This document shows, in pieces, positions 30,688-39,536 of a stretch of 44,088 bases of DNA. Position 1 is the first letter of the stretch. Each line of letters opens with the position of its first letter. Under the pieces are notes generated by a model. The model saw nothing but the letters and a program-made list of their open reading frames with translations, was not told where the DNA came from and ran no database searches. The stretch spans positions 1-44,088 of the forward strand of contig JAFTVE010000004.1 in NCBI GenBank assembly GCA_017465905.1, written 5' to 3'. The translations under genes were made by a program, and so were the position numbers. This DNA is from Bacteroidaceae bacterium. GTDB lineage: Bacteria; Bacteroidota; Bacteroidia; Bacteroidales; Bacteroidaceae.

Positions 30688-31869
30688 TTACTCCGCGGAC
30701 TCCTCTGACGCTACGCTCAGCGCCAGACGCTTCACAATCACCACGAAGCCACCCGTAAGGATGAGGTTGAATACCAAGGTGAGTACCGAAATCAGCAGTA
30801 TGGGGCCGCCAATGTTGTAGCCGAGGGCTATGAATATGACTCCTGCACCCACCTCACCACGTGTGAACATACCGATGGAGAGGGCCAAACGCTCCTTGAG
30901 GGTACGGTCGCGATAGAAAAGCATAGGAGCCAGCTTGCCAAGGTTCGACAACAGCGACACCAGCACCACATGCAGGGCTATAACACCCCACGAAGGCATG
31001 GGCAAGGTAGCTATCATGCCTGCACTCTCTTGAGGTGACGAATCAAGATTGATGAGCGGCATGCTCATACCCACCAGCAACATGAATAGCAGGGAGATGA
31101 CTGTGGCAGCTCGGTCATCGCCTTTGGATGAGCCATGCGAATGCTTCATCACCATACCCAACACGAAAGCCGGCAACAGCACCTCAATGTGTACACTACC
31201 CTCCTCGCCAAAGAAGTGGGCCGTGAGCACATAGATAAGATAGGTGGCTCCATAGGTCAACGCAGCATAGAGCAGCAAGCTCTTCCAATCGCTGCGAAGC
31301 GAGTAGCTGCCCATCTGCTTCCATCCTATCCAGAGCAGGATGACTACCGTAGCGAGTATCACGCCCATTTGCCACTGCATACCGATCATGGCTATCTGCA
31401 GGGGTATCATCAGCAATATGGTGTCGAGGTCGTCAAAGATTGCCAGCACCTGGATTTTCTTATATATCCAACTGCGCTGCAGACCTATGGCTGCCAACAT
31501 GGCAAACAGGATACCGGCCGAGGTGGGAGCAGCAAAACGGCTCAGGAGAAGCGTCTCCTTCCACACTGTGCCGCTGGCACACCACTCTGAGGGCATCAGC
31601 ACAAAGATGTAGTAGCATGCGATAAGAATCCATGGCAGGGCAGCAGCCAGCATGGCTACAAGATAGTCCTTGGCATAGACCTTCACGTTCGACTTATCCA
31701 CCTCGAACTCGCGCCCGACATTAATCATGATAAATGCAAGGCATACACCCAAGAGCATTTCTACAGCCTCGCGTGTAGGTTCAAAACTTGTGCCCAGTGC
31801 TCCGGGCAAGACTTGCGATAGCACCAGCCCAAGCATCAGCATCGCGGAGAATGACAAAACTTTCTTCAT
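30688..31869 (-). CDS. Cation/proton antiporter (CPA2/NhaP-like)
   Basis: 393 aa, almost entirely hydrophobic. About ten to twelve membrane helices are visible (KKVLSFSAMLMLGLVLSQVL, MLLGVCLAFIMINVG, LLAMAAALPWILIACYYIFV-type stretches, VILATVVILLWIGW, VLLSISVLTLVFNLIL-type end). The functional centre probably includes FAAPTSAGILFAMLAAIGL and VLAIFDDLDTILLMIPLQIA, where FDDLDT supplies the acidic residues expected for cation/proton exchange. TRGEVGAGVIFIALG near the C-terminus is typical of Na+/H+ exchanger domains. It would act in the inner membrane in pH or sodium homeostasis. It has its own promoter facing left at 31913-31944. Confidence 0.85.
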   Translation of the reverse strand: MKKVLSFSAMLMLGLVLSQVLPGALGTSFEPTREAVEMLLGVCLAFIMINVGREFEVDKSNVKVYAKDYLVAMLAAALPWILIACYYIFVLMPSEWCASGTVWKETLLLSRFAAPTSAGILFAMLAAIGLQRSWIYKKIQVLAIFDDLDTILLMIPLQIAMIGMQWQMGVILATVVILLWIGWKQMGSYSLRSDWKSLLLYAALTYGATYLIYVLTAHFFGEEGSVHIEVLLPAFVLGMVMKHSHGSSKGDDRAATVISLLFMLLVGMSMPLINLDSSPQESAGMIATLPMPSWGVIALHVVLVSLLSNLGKLAPMLFYRDRTLKERLALSIGMFTRGEVGAGVIFIALGYNIGGPILLISVLTLVFNLILTGGFVVIVKRLALSVASEESAE

Positions 31870-31912
31870 TGACCGTGTGTCGTAATAAAATGTTCTTATT
31901 GGAAATCGGCTG

Positions 31913-31944
31913 CAAAGATACTACAAATTAATATACAAAACAAT
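31913..31944 (-). promoter_or_regulatory. Promoter of the antiporter gene
   Basis: On the minus strand: ATTG (31944-31941), 20 nt, TATCTTTG (31920-31913), exact -7 box. The leader is about 40 nt to ATG 31869. Confidence 0.6.
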
Positions 31945-31977
31945 AGGTACTTATACGTATCTTTATGGTAAACCATG

Positions 31978-32047
31978 AAGATACTTGCACTCGCTGTGAA
32001 AAATATTGAAGTAAACTTCATATTTCTCGCTCGTTTATACGTATCTT
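31978..32047. repeat. Palindromic element E5
   Basis: 70-bp imperfect palindrome: AAGATAC at the left, GTATCTT at the right, inner core TGAAGT-AA-ACTTCA and CTCGC blocks. Another arm-like fragment, TTATACGTATCTTT, lies just left at 31951-31964. Confidence 0.65.
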
Positions 32048-32049
32048 TG
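32042..32049 (+). promoter_or_regulatory. -7 box at the edge of E5, nearly on the start codon
   Basis: TATCTTTG ends 4 nt before ATG 32054. If used, transcription would start at or within a base or two of the A of ATG, giving a leaderless mRNA. Confidence 0.45.
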
Positions 32050-32053
32050 TAGC

Positions 32054-35029
32054 ATGAACAGAGTATTAAGAAAGATTATACTGCTTGCCATTGTAAGCAG
32101 CTTGCCCATACTGTTGCCGGCACAGTCACAGAATCGTACGGTAGAGAAGCGTTTGAAGGAGTTTTTCCGTACCTACCAGTCGGCCGACGTGGAGATTGGC
32201 ACTTGCAAGCTGGTACGTTTCCAGCTCAATCCGAAGAAGAAATCGCTCACCATCCATGCCAATGCAAACTTCGCCTACCAGCCTTTCCGCCCCGAGACGA
32301 CTGAGAAGATTTATGCCGACCTGCGCCACATTTTGCCCGGTCCCGTCAACTACTACAATATCACCATCCTCGTAGGCGACAAGAGTATCGACGACCTCAT
32401 TCCCAACATCTACCGCAAGAGCAAGGACGCTACCCGTCTGTGGGGAAAGACCGAGCATAAGGCTGCCCCATGGGTGAGCAACCTTTCGCGCCCATACACC
32501 ATCAGCGAGGGTCTGCAAGGCCGACACTTTGCCATCACCCCAAGCCACGGCAAATACTACAAGAACGACGAGACACGCTGGAAATGGCAACGCCCATCGC
32601 TCTACTGCACCCGTGAGGACCTGCTCTCACAATCCATCGTAGTGCCCTACCTGACTCCTATGCTCGAGAATGCCGGCGCCATCGTCTTCAGTTCCCGCGA
32701 ACGCGACCGCCAGCCTCACGACATCATTATCGACAACGATGCCAGCGGCAATGACTGTGGCATGTACATTGAGGAGAAGCGCCGTAAGACACGTTGGGCA
32801 GACGGTCCCTCGGGATTTGCCATCCCGCAGAGCATGCTACGCCACGGCGACAATCCCTTCAGCAAAGGCACATGCCGCATCATACATACTGCCACCAACG
32901 ACAAGCATGCCGAGGGTGCCGCCCTATGGGTACCCTCCATTCCCGAACGGGGCGAGTATGCCGTGTATGTAAGCTACCAAAGCTATGCATCAAGTGTGTC
33001 CGATGCCGAGTACATAGTATTGCATGCCGGTGGCACTACACGCATCAAGGTGAACCAGCAGATGGGAGGTGGCACATGGGTATATATCGGCACCTATGAG
33101 TTTGAACGTGGCCAACTCGACGACCAGATGGTGGTGCTCACCAACCGAAGCGCCCACTCGGGCGTCGTCAGTGCCGATGCCGTACGCTTTGGCGGAGGTA
33201 GTGCCATCATCAGTCGCGGCAATGCCGATGCCCCTCTCACGAGCCACATGCCGCGCTACTATGAGGGTGCCCGCTACTACGCACAATGGGCAGGATTCCC
33301 CGAAGAACGCTATGCCAACTACAAGGGTGAAAAGGACTATGCCGAGGACATCAACAGCCGTTCGTTTGTAGCCAACTACCTGCTCGGAGGGTCGGTCTAC
33401 TGCCCCGACAGCACAGGCCTGCGTGTGCCCATAGAGATGGCTCTCGGACTGCACACCGATGCCGGCATACGCAAGGACGACACCACCGTAGGCACACTGG
33501 GCATATACACCACCGACCACAACAACAGCCGTTTGGGCAATGGCATACTGTCGCGCCACACCTCACGTGACCTCACCGACATAGTACAGACATCGGTATT
33601 CCACGATGTCAACCACTTCAGTACGGCCACGGCAACCGTCAATGAGGATGGCCGTAAGGTGTATCCCTTTGCCCGCCGTAGCATGTGGAACAGGAACTAC
33701 AGCGAGTCGCGTCTGCCCGATGTCCCCTCCTGCATCATCGAGCTGCTCTCACACCAGAACTTTGCCGACATGCGCTATGCCCACGACCCGCACTTCAAGT
33801 TCATTGCCTCGCGTGCGCTCTATAAAGGAATACTGCGCTACACAGCGACCATGCATGGCGACGAATATGTAGTACAGCCACTCCCTATACATGCCTTTGC
33901 CATCGACTTTGCCGGCGACAACAAGGTACGCCTCTCATGGAGACCCACCAAGGATGAGCGCGAGGCATCGGCTACGCCCGACGGCTATATCCTCTATACC
34001 CGTACCGACAGCATGGGTTGGGACAACGGCCAACGTATCAACGGTACAGCTTGCGAGGTGACCCTTGAGCCGGGACGTATGTACAGCTTCCGCCTCACAG
34101 CCATCAACCGAGGAGGCGAGAGCTTCCCATCCGAGGTACTCACGGCCCATATTGCTACAGAATCCAAGGGCAAGGTACTGGTAGTAAACGGATTCCAGCG
34201 CATCGACGGACCAGCCGTTATCAATACGGCCGAGCAGGCAGGCTTCGACCTTACTGCCGACCCTGGTGTACCCTACATAGGCACTACAGCCTATAGTGGC
34301 CTACAGTATGAGTTTGACCGCTCCAAGATTTCCAATCCCGACGAGGCACTACAGCTGGGTGCCACCGGCGATGAGCTGGAGGGAACCTACATGGCAGGCA
34401 ACACGATGGACTATGCAACCATACATGGCACCTCCATCATGCAGAGTGGATACAGTTTCGTATCGTGCAGTCGACAGGCTTTCGAGGAGGGTACGGTAAA
34501 GCCCTATGACTTCGATGTGGTAGACGTGTATATGGGGCTGCAACGCGAACGTGGCGATGCACCTATACGCCGAACCACCTATTATAATATGACTCCAGCC
34601 ATGTACAACATACTCACCGCTTACACACAACGTGGAGGTGCCTTGCTGATGAGCGGTTCGTACCTTGGTGAAGAATCACAGGAGCTATCCACTACACAAT
34701 CTATCCTGCACGATGTGATGCACGCCCACTATGGCGGCAACATCACCGACTGGAGCGAGCAAGGCATCAGCGGACTGGGCACTATCATGGAGATTCCGCG
34801 CTGGATAAACCCCGAGCACTACCCTGTCGTCCACCCCGAGGTGTTTACACCCGCCGACGGAGCCTTCACTCCCTTTGCCTACGAGCATAGCCGTCGCGGA
34901 GCAGCTGTGGCCTATGCAGGCACCTATCGCTCAGTACTCCTCGGATTCCCCTTCGAAGCAATTCGCTCCAGCCAAGACCGCCATCTGGTAATGGTTTCCC
35001 TGCTCGACTTCCTCACAAAGAGACAATAA
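32054..35029 (+). CDS. N-acetylmuramoyl-L-alanine amidase-like protein with golvesin and FN3-like domains
   Basis: 991 aa with signal peptide (NRVLRKIILLAIVSSLPILL, then PAQSQ). An amidase_3-like domain appears split. The first part contains GRHFAITPSHGKYYKND (zinc His) and EDLLSQSIVVPYLTPMLENA. The second part contains MALGLHTDAGIRKDD, SRLGNGILSRHTSRDL and PSCIIELLSHQNFADM (catalytic Glu). Between them sits a golvesin/xanthan-lyase-like beta-sandwich (WVPSIPERGEYAVYVSYQSY ... GGGTWVYIGTYEFERGQ). After it come an FN3-like domain (KVRLSWRPTKDEREA ... LEPGRMYSFRLTAINRGGES) and a flavodoxin-like C-terminal domain (GKVLVVNGFQRIDGPAVINT ... TQRGGALLMSGSYLGEE). It would cleave the amide bond between peptide and sugar in peptidoglycan, outside the cytoplasm. 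ATG 32054 is the only sensible start. Confidence 0.82.
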   Translation: MNRVLRKIILLAIVSSLPILLPAQSQNRTVEKRLKEFFRTYQSADVEIGTCKLVRFQLNPKKKSLTIHANANFAYQPFRPETTEKIYADLRHILPGPVNYYNITILVGDKSIDDLIPNIYRKSKDATRLWGKTEHKAAPWVSNLSRPYTISEGLQGRHFAITPSHGKYYKNDETRWKWQRPSLYCTREDLLSQSIVVPYLTPMLENAGAIVFSSRERDRQPHDIIIDNDASGNDCGMYIEEKRRKTRWADGPSGFAIPQSMLRHGDNPFSKGTCRIIHTATNDKHAEGAALWVPSIPERGEYAVYVSYQSYASSVSDAEYIVLHAGGTTRIKVNQQMGGGTWVYIGTYEFERGQLDDQMVVLTNRSAHSGVVSADAVRFGGGSAIISRGNADAPLTSHMPRYYEGARYYAQWAGFPEERYANYKGEKDYAEDINSRSFVANYLLGGSVYCPDSTGLRVPIEMALGLHTDAGIRKDDTTVGTLGIYTTDHNNSRLGNGILSRHTSRDLTDIVQTSVFHDVNHFSTATATVNEDGRKVYPFARRSMWNRNYSESRLPDVPSCIIELLSHQNFADMRYAHDPHFKFIASRALYKGILRYTATMHGDEYVVQPLPIHAFAIDFAGDNKVRLSWRPTKDEREASATPDGYILYTRTDSMGWDNGQRINGTACEVTLEPGRMYSFRLTAINRGGESFPSEVLTAHIATESKGKVLVVNGFQRIDGPAVINTAEQAGFDLTADPGVPYIGTTAYSGLQYEFDRSKISNPDEALQLGATGDELEGTYMAGNTMDYATIHGTSIMQSGYSFVSCSRQAFEEGTVKPYDFDVVDVYMGLQRERGDAPIRRTTYYNMTPAMYNILTAYTQRGGALLMSGSYLGEESQELSTTQSILHDVMHAHYGGNITDWSEQGISGLGTIMEIPRWINPEHYPVVHPEVFTPADGAFTPFAYEHSRRGAAVAYAGTYRSVLLGFPFEAIRSSQDRHLVMVSLLDFLTKRQ

Positions 35030-35056
35030 GCACCACTCACCGCATTGAAATAAACA

Positions 35057-35086
35057 ATCCCCGAAAACCTTACGGCCTTCGGGGAT
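35057..35086. terminator. Bidirectional terminator
   Basis: ATCCCCGAA (35057-35065) pairs with TTCGGGGAT (35078-35086), loop 12 nt. T-rich sequence follows on both strands (CTTTATATATTA on plus; TGTTTATTTC on minus). It separates the amidase gene from guaA. Confidence 0.8.
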
Positions 35087-35116
35087 CGCTTTATATATTA
35101 CAATACTATCAGATTC

Positions 35117-36424
35117 TTACTCCCACTCGATAGTAGCGCTGGGCTTCGGCGACATGTCGTAGCATACGCGATTGACAGTCTTCACCTCATTGAGGATACG
35201 CTCGGTGATCTTCATGAGGATGGGCCACTCTACGGGTTCGATGCTGGCTGTCATGGCGTCGATGGTGTTGACGGCGCGGATGATGACGGGCCAGTCGTAT
35301 GAGCGGGCATTGTCGCGCACACCTACCGACTTGAAGTCGGGCACTATGGTGAAGTACTGCCATACCTTCTTGTCGAGGCCAGCCTTGGCAAACTCTTCGC
35401 GAAGGATAGCGTCGCTCTCACGTACGGCTTCCAAGCGGTCGCGTGTGATGGCGCCCAAGCAGCGTACACCGAGGCCAGGTCCGGGGAACGGCTGACGGTA
35501 TACCATCTCGTAGGGCAAGCCGAGCTCTACGCCGCAGGCACGTACCTCGTCCTTGAACAGTTGCTTGAGGGGTTCCACGAGTTCAAACTGCAGGTCCTCG
35601 GGCAGACCGCCTACGTTGTGGTGGCTCTTCACCATCTTGGCAGTCTTGGTGCCGCTCTCCACGATATCGGGATAGATGGTACCCTGGCCGAGGAAGTCGA
35701 TACCGTCGAGCTTGCGTGCCTCCTCCTCGAATACGCGGATGAACTCGCCGCCGATGATCTTACGCTTCTGCTCGGGGTCGGCCACGTTCTCAAGCTTGGT
35801 GAGGAAGCGCTCTGTGGCGTCTACATAGATGAGGTTGGCGTTGAGCTGGTTGCGGAATACCTCAATGACATTCTCTGACTCGCCCTTGCGCATCAATCCA
35901 TGATTTACGTGTACGCATACGAGGTTGTCACCGATGGCCTTGAGCAGCAAGGCTGCCACTACAGAGCTGTCTACACCTCCCGAGAGGGCGAGCAGCACCT
36001 TCTTGTCGCCTACCTGACGGCGTACGAGTTCTATCTGGTCGGCCACGAAGTTCTTCATGTTCCAGTTGGCCTCGGCCTTACAGGTGTCAAATACGAAATC
36101 CTTCACGGCAGCCTTGATGGCCTCCTCGTCGCCTCCAAACTCGGGCAACTTCACGCTGCACAGTGCCTTGTCGTGGCCTGCAGCCATTACGGGGAATCCT
36201 GCTTCGTAGATCTCGGGGAGCACGTCGATTTCCACTCCGTCAATCACGTGGTTGGGGCCACCATTGATGATTATGCCCTTCACGCCGGGCAATGCCTTCA
36301 ACTCTGCAGCAGTGATGTCGTGCGGATAAATCTCACTGTACACGCCCAATGCGCGTATAGCTCTGGCTACCACAGTATTTTCGTGACTACCGAGGTCCAG
36401 AATTACAATCATGTCTTGTTTCAT
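35117..36424 (-). CDS. guaA: GMP synthase with truncated, inactive-looking glutaminase domain
   Basis: 435 aa, about 75-90 shorter than usual GuaA. The C-terminal two thirds are intact. The ATP pyrophosphatase P-loop is LLALSGGVDSSVVAAL (S148-S154), followed by RKIIGGEFIRVFEEEA, LGQGTIYPDIVESGTKTAKM, KSHHNVGGLPEDLQFELVEP, YRQPFPGPGLGVRCLG and the terminus KPSATIEWE. The N-terminal class I glutaminase keeps its first strands (IVILDLGSHENTVVARAIRA, KGIIINGGPNHV). At the nucleophile position it reads AGFPVMAAGHDKALC instead of G-x-C-Y-G, and the second half with the catalytic His/Glu is absent. It should therefore use free ammonia or a separate glutaminase to aminate XMP. It is not frameshifted; the join is clean. 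Confidence 0.9.
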   Translation of the reverse strand: MKQDMIVILDLGSHENTVVARAIRALGVYSEIYPHDITAAELKALPGVKGIIINGGPNHVIDGVEIDVLPEIYEAGFPVMAAGHDKALCSVKLPEFGGDEEAIKAAVKDFVFDTCKAEANWNMKNFVADQIELVRRQVGDKKVLLALSGGVDSSVVAALLLKAIGDNLVCVHVNHGLMRKGESENVIEVFRNQLNANLIYVDATERFLTKLENVADPEQKRKIIGGEFIRVFEEEARKLDGIDFLGQGTIYPDIVESGTKTAKMVKSHHNVGGLPEDLQFELVEPLKQLFKDEVRACGVELGLPYEMVYRQPFPGPGLGVRCLGAITRDRLEAVRESDAILREEFAKAGLDKKVWQYFTIVPDFKSVGVRDNARSYDWPVIIRAVNTIDAMTASIEPVEWPILMKITERILNEVKTVNRVCYDMSPKPSATIEWE

Positions 36425-36506
36425 AAGAACGATATAATAATTAAAAAGAGTGATGTCTAAGCCTTTTGCCCTCTATGTCTTTGAGGGGCAATCAACTTTT
36501 CGGCCA

Positions 36507-36531
36507 CAAAGGTACGAATAAGCGAGCAAAA
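36507..36531 (-). promoter_or_regulatory. Half-copy of palindromic element (E6) carrying a -7 box for guaA
   Basis: The minus strand reads TTTTG followed by CTCGCTTATTCGTACCTTTG, the best match to the family arm. TACCTTTG (36514-36507) is an exact TAnnTTTG, giving a guaA leader of ~80 nt. Confidence 0.6.
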
Positions 36532-36562
36532 TATAAAAATAATTTTTTATTTTTTTTCAGTG

Positions 36563-36600
36563 CCGACGCGATATAAGCGTCGGTTCTCAGACGAGCTGAG
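36563..36600. repeat. Two tandem hairpins
   Basis: CCGACGC (36563-36569) / GCGTCGG (36577-36583), loop of 7, followed by CTCAG (36586-36590) / CTGAG (36596-36600). They lie upstream of the guaA promoter half-element, after an A/T-run. Confidence 0.5.
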
Positions 36601-36677
36601 GGCTTCGCTATTGACGACGACGAAAGGTTTTCTTTCCAAAGAGGTTCAATAAACCGCATCGCTAAAGCATAAAATAC

Positions 36678-36738
36678 GCGTAACCGCGAATATGTAAAAA
36701 ATATCCATGAATATTTAATAAAATATTCGCGGATACGC
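36678..36738. repeat. 61-bp inverted repeat
   Basis: GCGTA-A-CCGCGAATAT (36678-36693) pairs with ATATTCGCGG-A-TACGC (36723-36738): 15 paired bases and one A/A mismatch around a 29-nt AT-rich loop. No gene is nearby on either side for 250 bp. Confidence 0.7.
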
Positions 36739-37007
36739 AAACTATTGAGTTGCCAAAACGTAGAAAAAGGGAGAAGCGGTGAAAGTTTGCTGACCTACGA
36801 TAATGTAAATTAGCATTGGTGAGTTCTGTGCATTTCTTGTGTGCTATGAAATGGGTGGTTCTGATAGGTGACGGGACTTGTGCGAGACTGCTACTCGCAT
36901 GTTGCAAACTTTGGAGAGTGGAGTGGGCAACTGGCACCCGAACAAAAAAGTTTGGGCGATGGGTGTTTTTTATACGCTTTTTCGATAGGAATGTAAAAAG
37001 ATTATCT

Positions 37008-37015
37008 TAAATTTG
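37008..37015 (+). promoter_or_regulatory. -7 box before the mini-lipoprotein and gap
   Basis: TAAATTTG, exact TAnnTTTG, 24 nt before ATG 37040. A T-rich -33 region lies around 36984-36988. Probably the promoter for both downstream ORFs. Confidence 0.5.
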
Positions 37016-37039
37016 CAGAGCATAAGAAAAAAGTGAGGT

Positions 37040-37129
37040 ATGAAAATTCGCTACTACAGACTCGTCTACATTGCGCTGGCACTGCTCATGGTGGCCTGCA
37101 GCACGGCCGAGCGGTGTAACTGCGGATAA
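37040..37129 (+). CDS. 29-aa lipoprotein-like small ORF
   Basis: Reads MKIRYYRLVY, a hydrophobic stretch IALALLMVAC with a lipobox-like LMVAC (cysteine 20), then STAERCNCG and TAA. Positive N-terminus, hydrophobic core and lipobox give a complete lipoprotein signal with a mature peptide of only ten residues, three of them cysteine. It sits 24 nt after a -7 box, is preceded by GTGAGGT, and ends 70 bp before gap, so it is probably transcribed with gap or acts as its leader. Small secreted peptides of this size occur in Bacteroidales, but no family is recognised. It may be a chance ORF; the signal-peptide pattern argues against that. Confidence 0.5.
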   Translation: MKIRYYRLVYIALALLMVACSTAERCNCG

Positions 37130-37193
37130 GGCCTCGCGAATGGCAATGACGTGATTTTTATTTTATTATAAACGTTTATTAATTAAAAATTAA

Positions 37194-38201
<1,008 letters not shown>

Positions 38202-38224
38202 TTCGGACAACCCCTATTGATATG

Positions 38225-38267
38225 ATGAGAGGCTTCACGATGGTGGAGCCTCTCATTGTTTTTTTAG
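38225..38267 (+). terminator. Intrinsic terminator of gap
   Basis: ATGAGAGGCTTCAC (38225-38238) pairs with GTGGAGCCTCTCAT (38243-38256): 14 bp with one G-U, loop GATG, followed by TGTTTTTTTAG. Confidence 0.92.
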
Positions 38268-38310
38268 AGGTGCATCCGATATCTGGGGACGGTTATCTGT
38301 CAAACGTGGT

Positions 38311-38367
38311 TCTAAACAATTCAAAAAGGCACTGTCGCCCTTTAAGGGGGACAGTGCTTTTTGGTTA
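38311..38367 (+). repeat. Dispersed hairpin repeat, copy B
   Basis: TCTAAACAATTCA, then the hairpin GCACTGTC / GACAGTGC enclosing GCCC-TTTAA-GGGG, then TTTTTGGTTA. Matches the minus strand at 29412-29473, but with five G instead of nine, so the G-run has slipped between copies. Confidence 0.65.
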
Positions 38368-38410
38368 GTCTTGTAGTTTGAGAGCCATCACCCCAATCTC
38401 GAACTCACAT

Positions 38411-38450
38411 AAAAAAAAAGAGGGTGTGCCAAACTGCGACACGCCCTCTT
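38411..38450 (-). terminator. Intrinsic terminator of the GH43-like gene
   Basis: On the minus strand GAGGGCGTG (38448-38440) pairs with CACACCCTC (38428-38420), one G-U pair, then nine T (38419-38411). Only 22 bp after the stop codon. Confidence 0.9.
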
Positions 38451-38472
38451 CTATGCTTTAGTTTGTTTTTGC

Positions 38473-39492
38473 TTACTTCTTCACGATACCGATGGTCTCG
38501 AGAGTCTGTCCCTCGCTCGGCCACTGCTTGATAAGGCGCTCGGCCTCGCTCTTGGTGATGGCAATGGTGGTACCGTGACGCGGCGTGAAGATGTCGGTAT
38601 TGGCAGAGTTGCACACGAAGGTGAAGTTGCTCAAATCGGTACTCTTGCAATACTCGTAGTGGCCGTTCATGTAGCAGTCGTACATCAGAATCCACTCGTC
38701 GGAGTCGATGAGCTTGAACACGCCAGAGCCCTCAACAGCCTTCTTGCTCTGCTGCAAATATTTGTGCTCGGGAGTCCACTCGCCACGAAGTGTCTTGGCT
38801 GTAGCCTTCTGGATGCCGTTGCCCTGGCCTTCGGTCTTGAAGAACATGTGGTACAGGCCATCGTGGTATACGATGTCGGCATCGATAGTGTTGGCATTGT
38901 GGTCGTAGAGCACCTCGGGCATACTAATCTCGGTGAAGTCCTCATTGGCGTATGAGCAATAGGTGATGTAGTGAGCGCCACGCTCACCGATAGCGTAGTA
39001 GAGCATATACTTGCCCGCTTCGGGGTCGTAGATGGTCTGCGGTGCCCACACCTGAGTGAGGCTGTCGCGGTGGAAGCGCTCGGGCCATGTGGTAGGGAAG
39101 TCGATGGCCGAGTGTGTCCAGTTAATCAGATCCTTGGAGCGCAACAGGACGAGGCCATCGTTTGACGACCAGCCCTGTGAAGAGCGCATGTCGGTCACTA
39201 CCATATAGAAATATCCATCCTCGCCACGAAGGATATGTGGGTCGCGCACAGCCTTCTTGTTTGCGATAGTGTCAGAGCTGATGATGGGCTTACCGTTGTT
39301 GAGCGGTGTGTAGTTGTAGCCGTCGGCACTGAGCGCAAAGCATATCTGCTCCTGCCAGGGTGCATTGCCGTTGAAGTAGGCAAAGAGATAGCCTACGTAG
39401 GGTTCATTACTGTCTTTTCCCTTGCAGCTGCTCATGAGGCATGCTGTGGTCATGGTGGCCAAAAGGCACAGGATGAGAGATTTGTTTTTCAT
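38473..39492 (-). CDS. GH43-like glycoside hydrolase lipoprotein
   Basis: 339 aa. Lipoprotein signal MKNKSLILCLLATMTTACLM followed by SSC (cysteine 23). Five-bladed beta-propeller glycosidase landmarks: KKAVRDPHILRGEDGYFYMV with D84 as the likely base, TQVWAPQTIYDPEAGKYMLY, NTIDADIVYHDGLYHMFFKT with the middle Asp, and KKAVEGSGVFKLIDSDEWIL whose E-G-S-G supplies the general acid. This pattern is GH43-like and typical of arabinan- or xylan-type side-chain enzymes. The exact substrate cannot be told. It faces the cell surface or periplasm. It lies 44 bp after the Crp/Fnr regulator, possibly in its transcription unit; a run of GT dinucleotides fills the gap. Confidence 0.85.
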   Translation of the reverse strand: MKNKSLILCLLATMTTACLMSSCKGKDSNEPYVGYLFAYFNGNAPWQEQICFALSADGYNYTPLNNGKPIISSDTIANKKAVRDPHILRGEDGYFYMVVTDMRSSQGWSSNDGLVLLRSKDLINWTHSAIDFPTTWPERFHRDSLTQVWAPQTIYDPEAGKYMLYYAIGERGAHYITYCSYANEDFTEISMPEVLYDHNANTIDADIVYHDGLYHMFFKTEGQGNGIQKATAKTLRGEWTPEHKYLQQSKKAVEGSGVFKLIDSDEWILMYDCYMNGHYEYCKSTDLSNFTFVCNSANTDIFTPRHGTTIAITKSEAERLIKQWPSEGQTLETIGIVKK

Positions 39493-39536
39493 AAGATTAT
39501 TAATATAAAAGTGTGTGTGTGTTGTTGTGTCTATGC

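Larger units (their letters stand above)
36425..37039. other. 615-bp AT-rich gap between guaA and the mini-ORF
   Basis: It contains the E6 half-element, the tandem hairpins and the 61-bp inverted repeat listed separately, and the promoter box at 37008. ORFs found inside lack any protein-like features. The function of 36740-37000 is not evident. Confidence 0.55.

Noticed and set aside
36816-37010. 64-codon plus-strand frame before the mini-lipoprotein
   Set aside because: Runs into the -7 box, has no signal or domain features and poor codon use.
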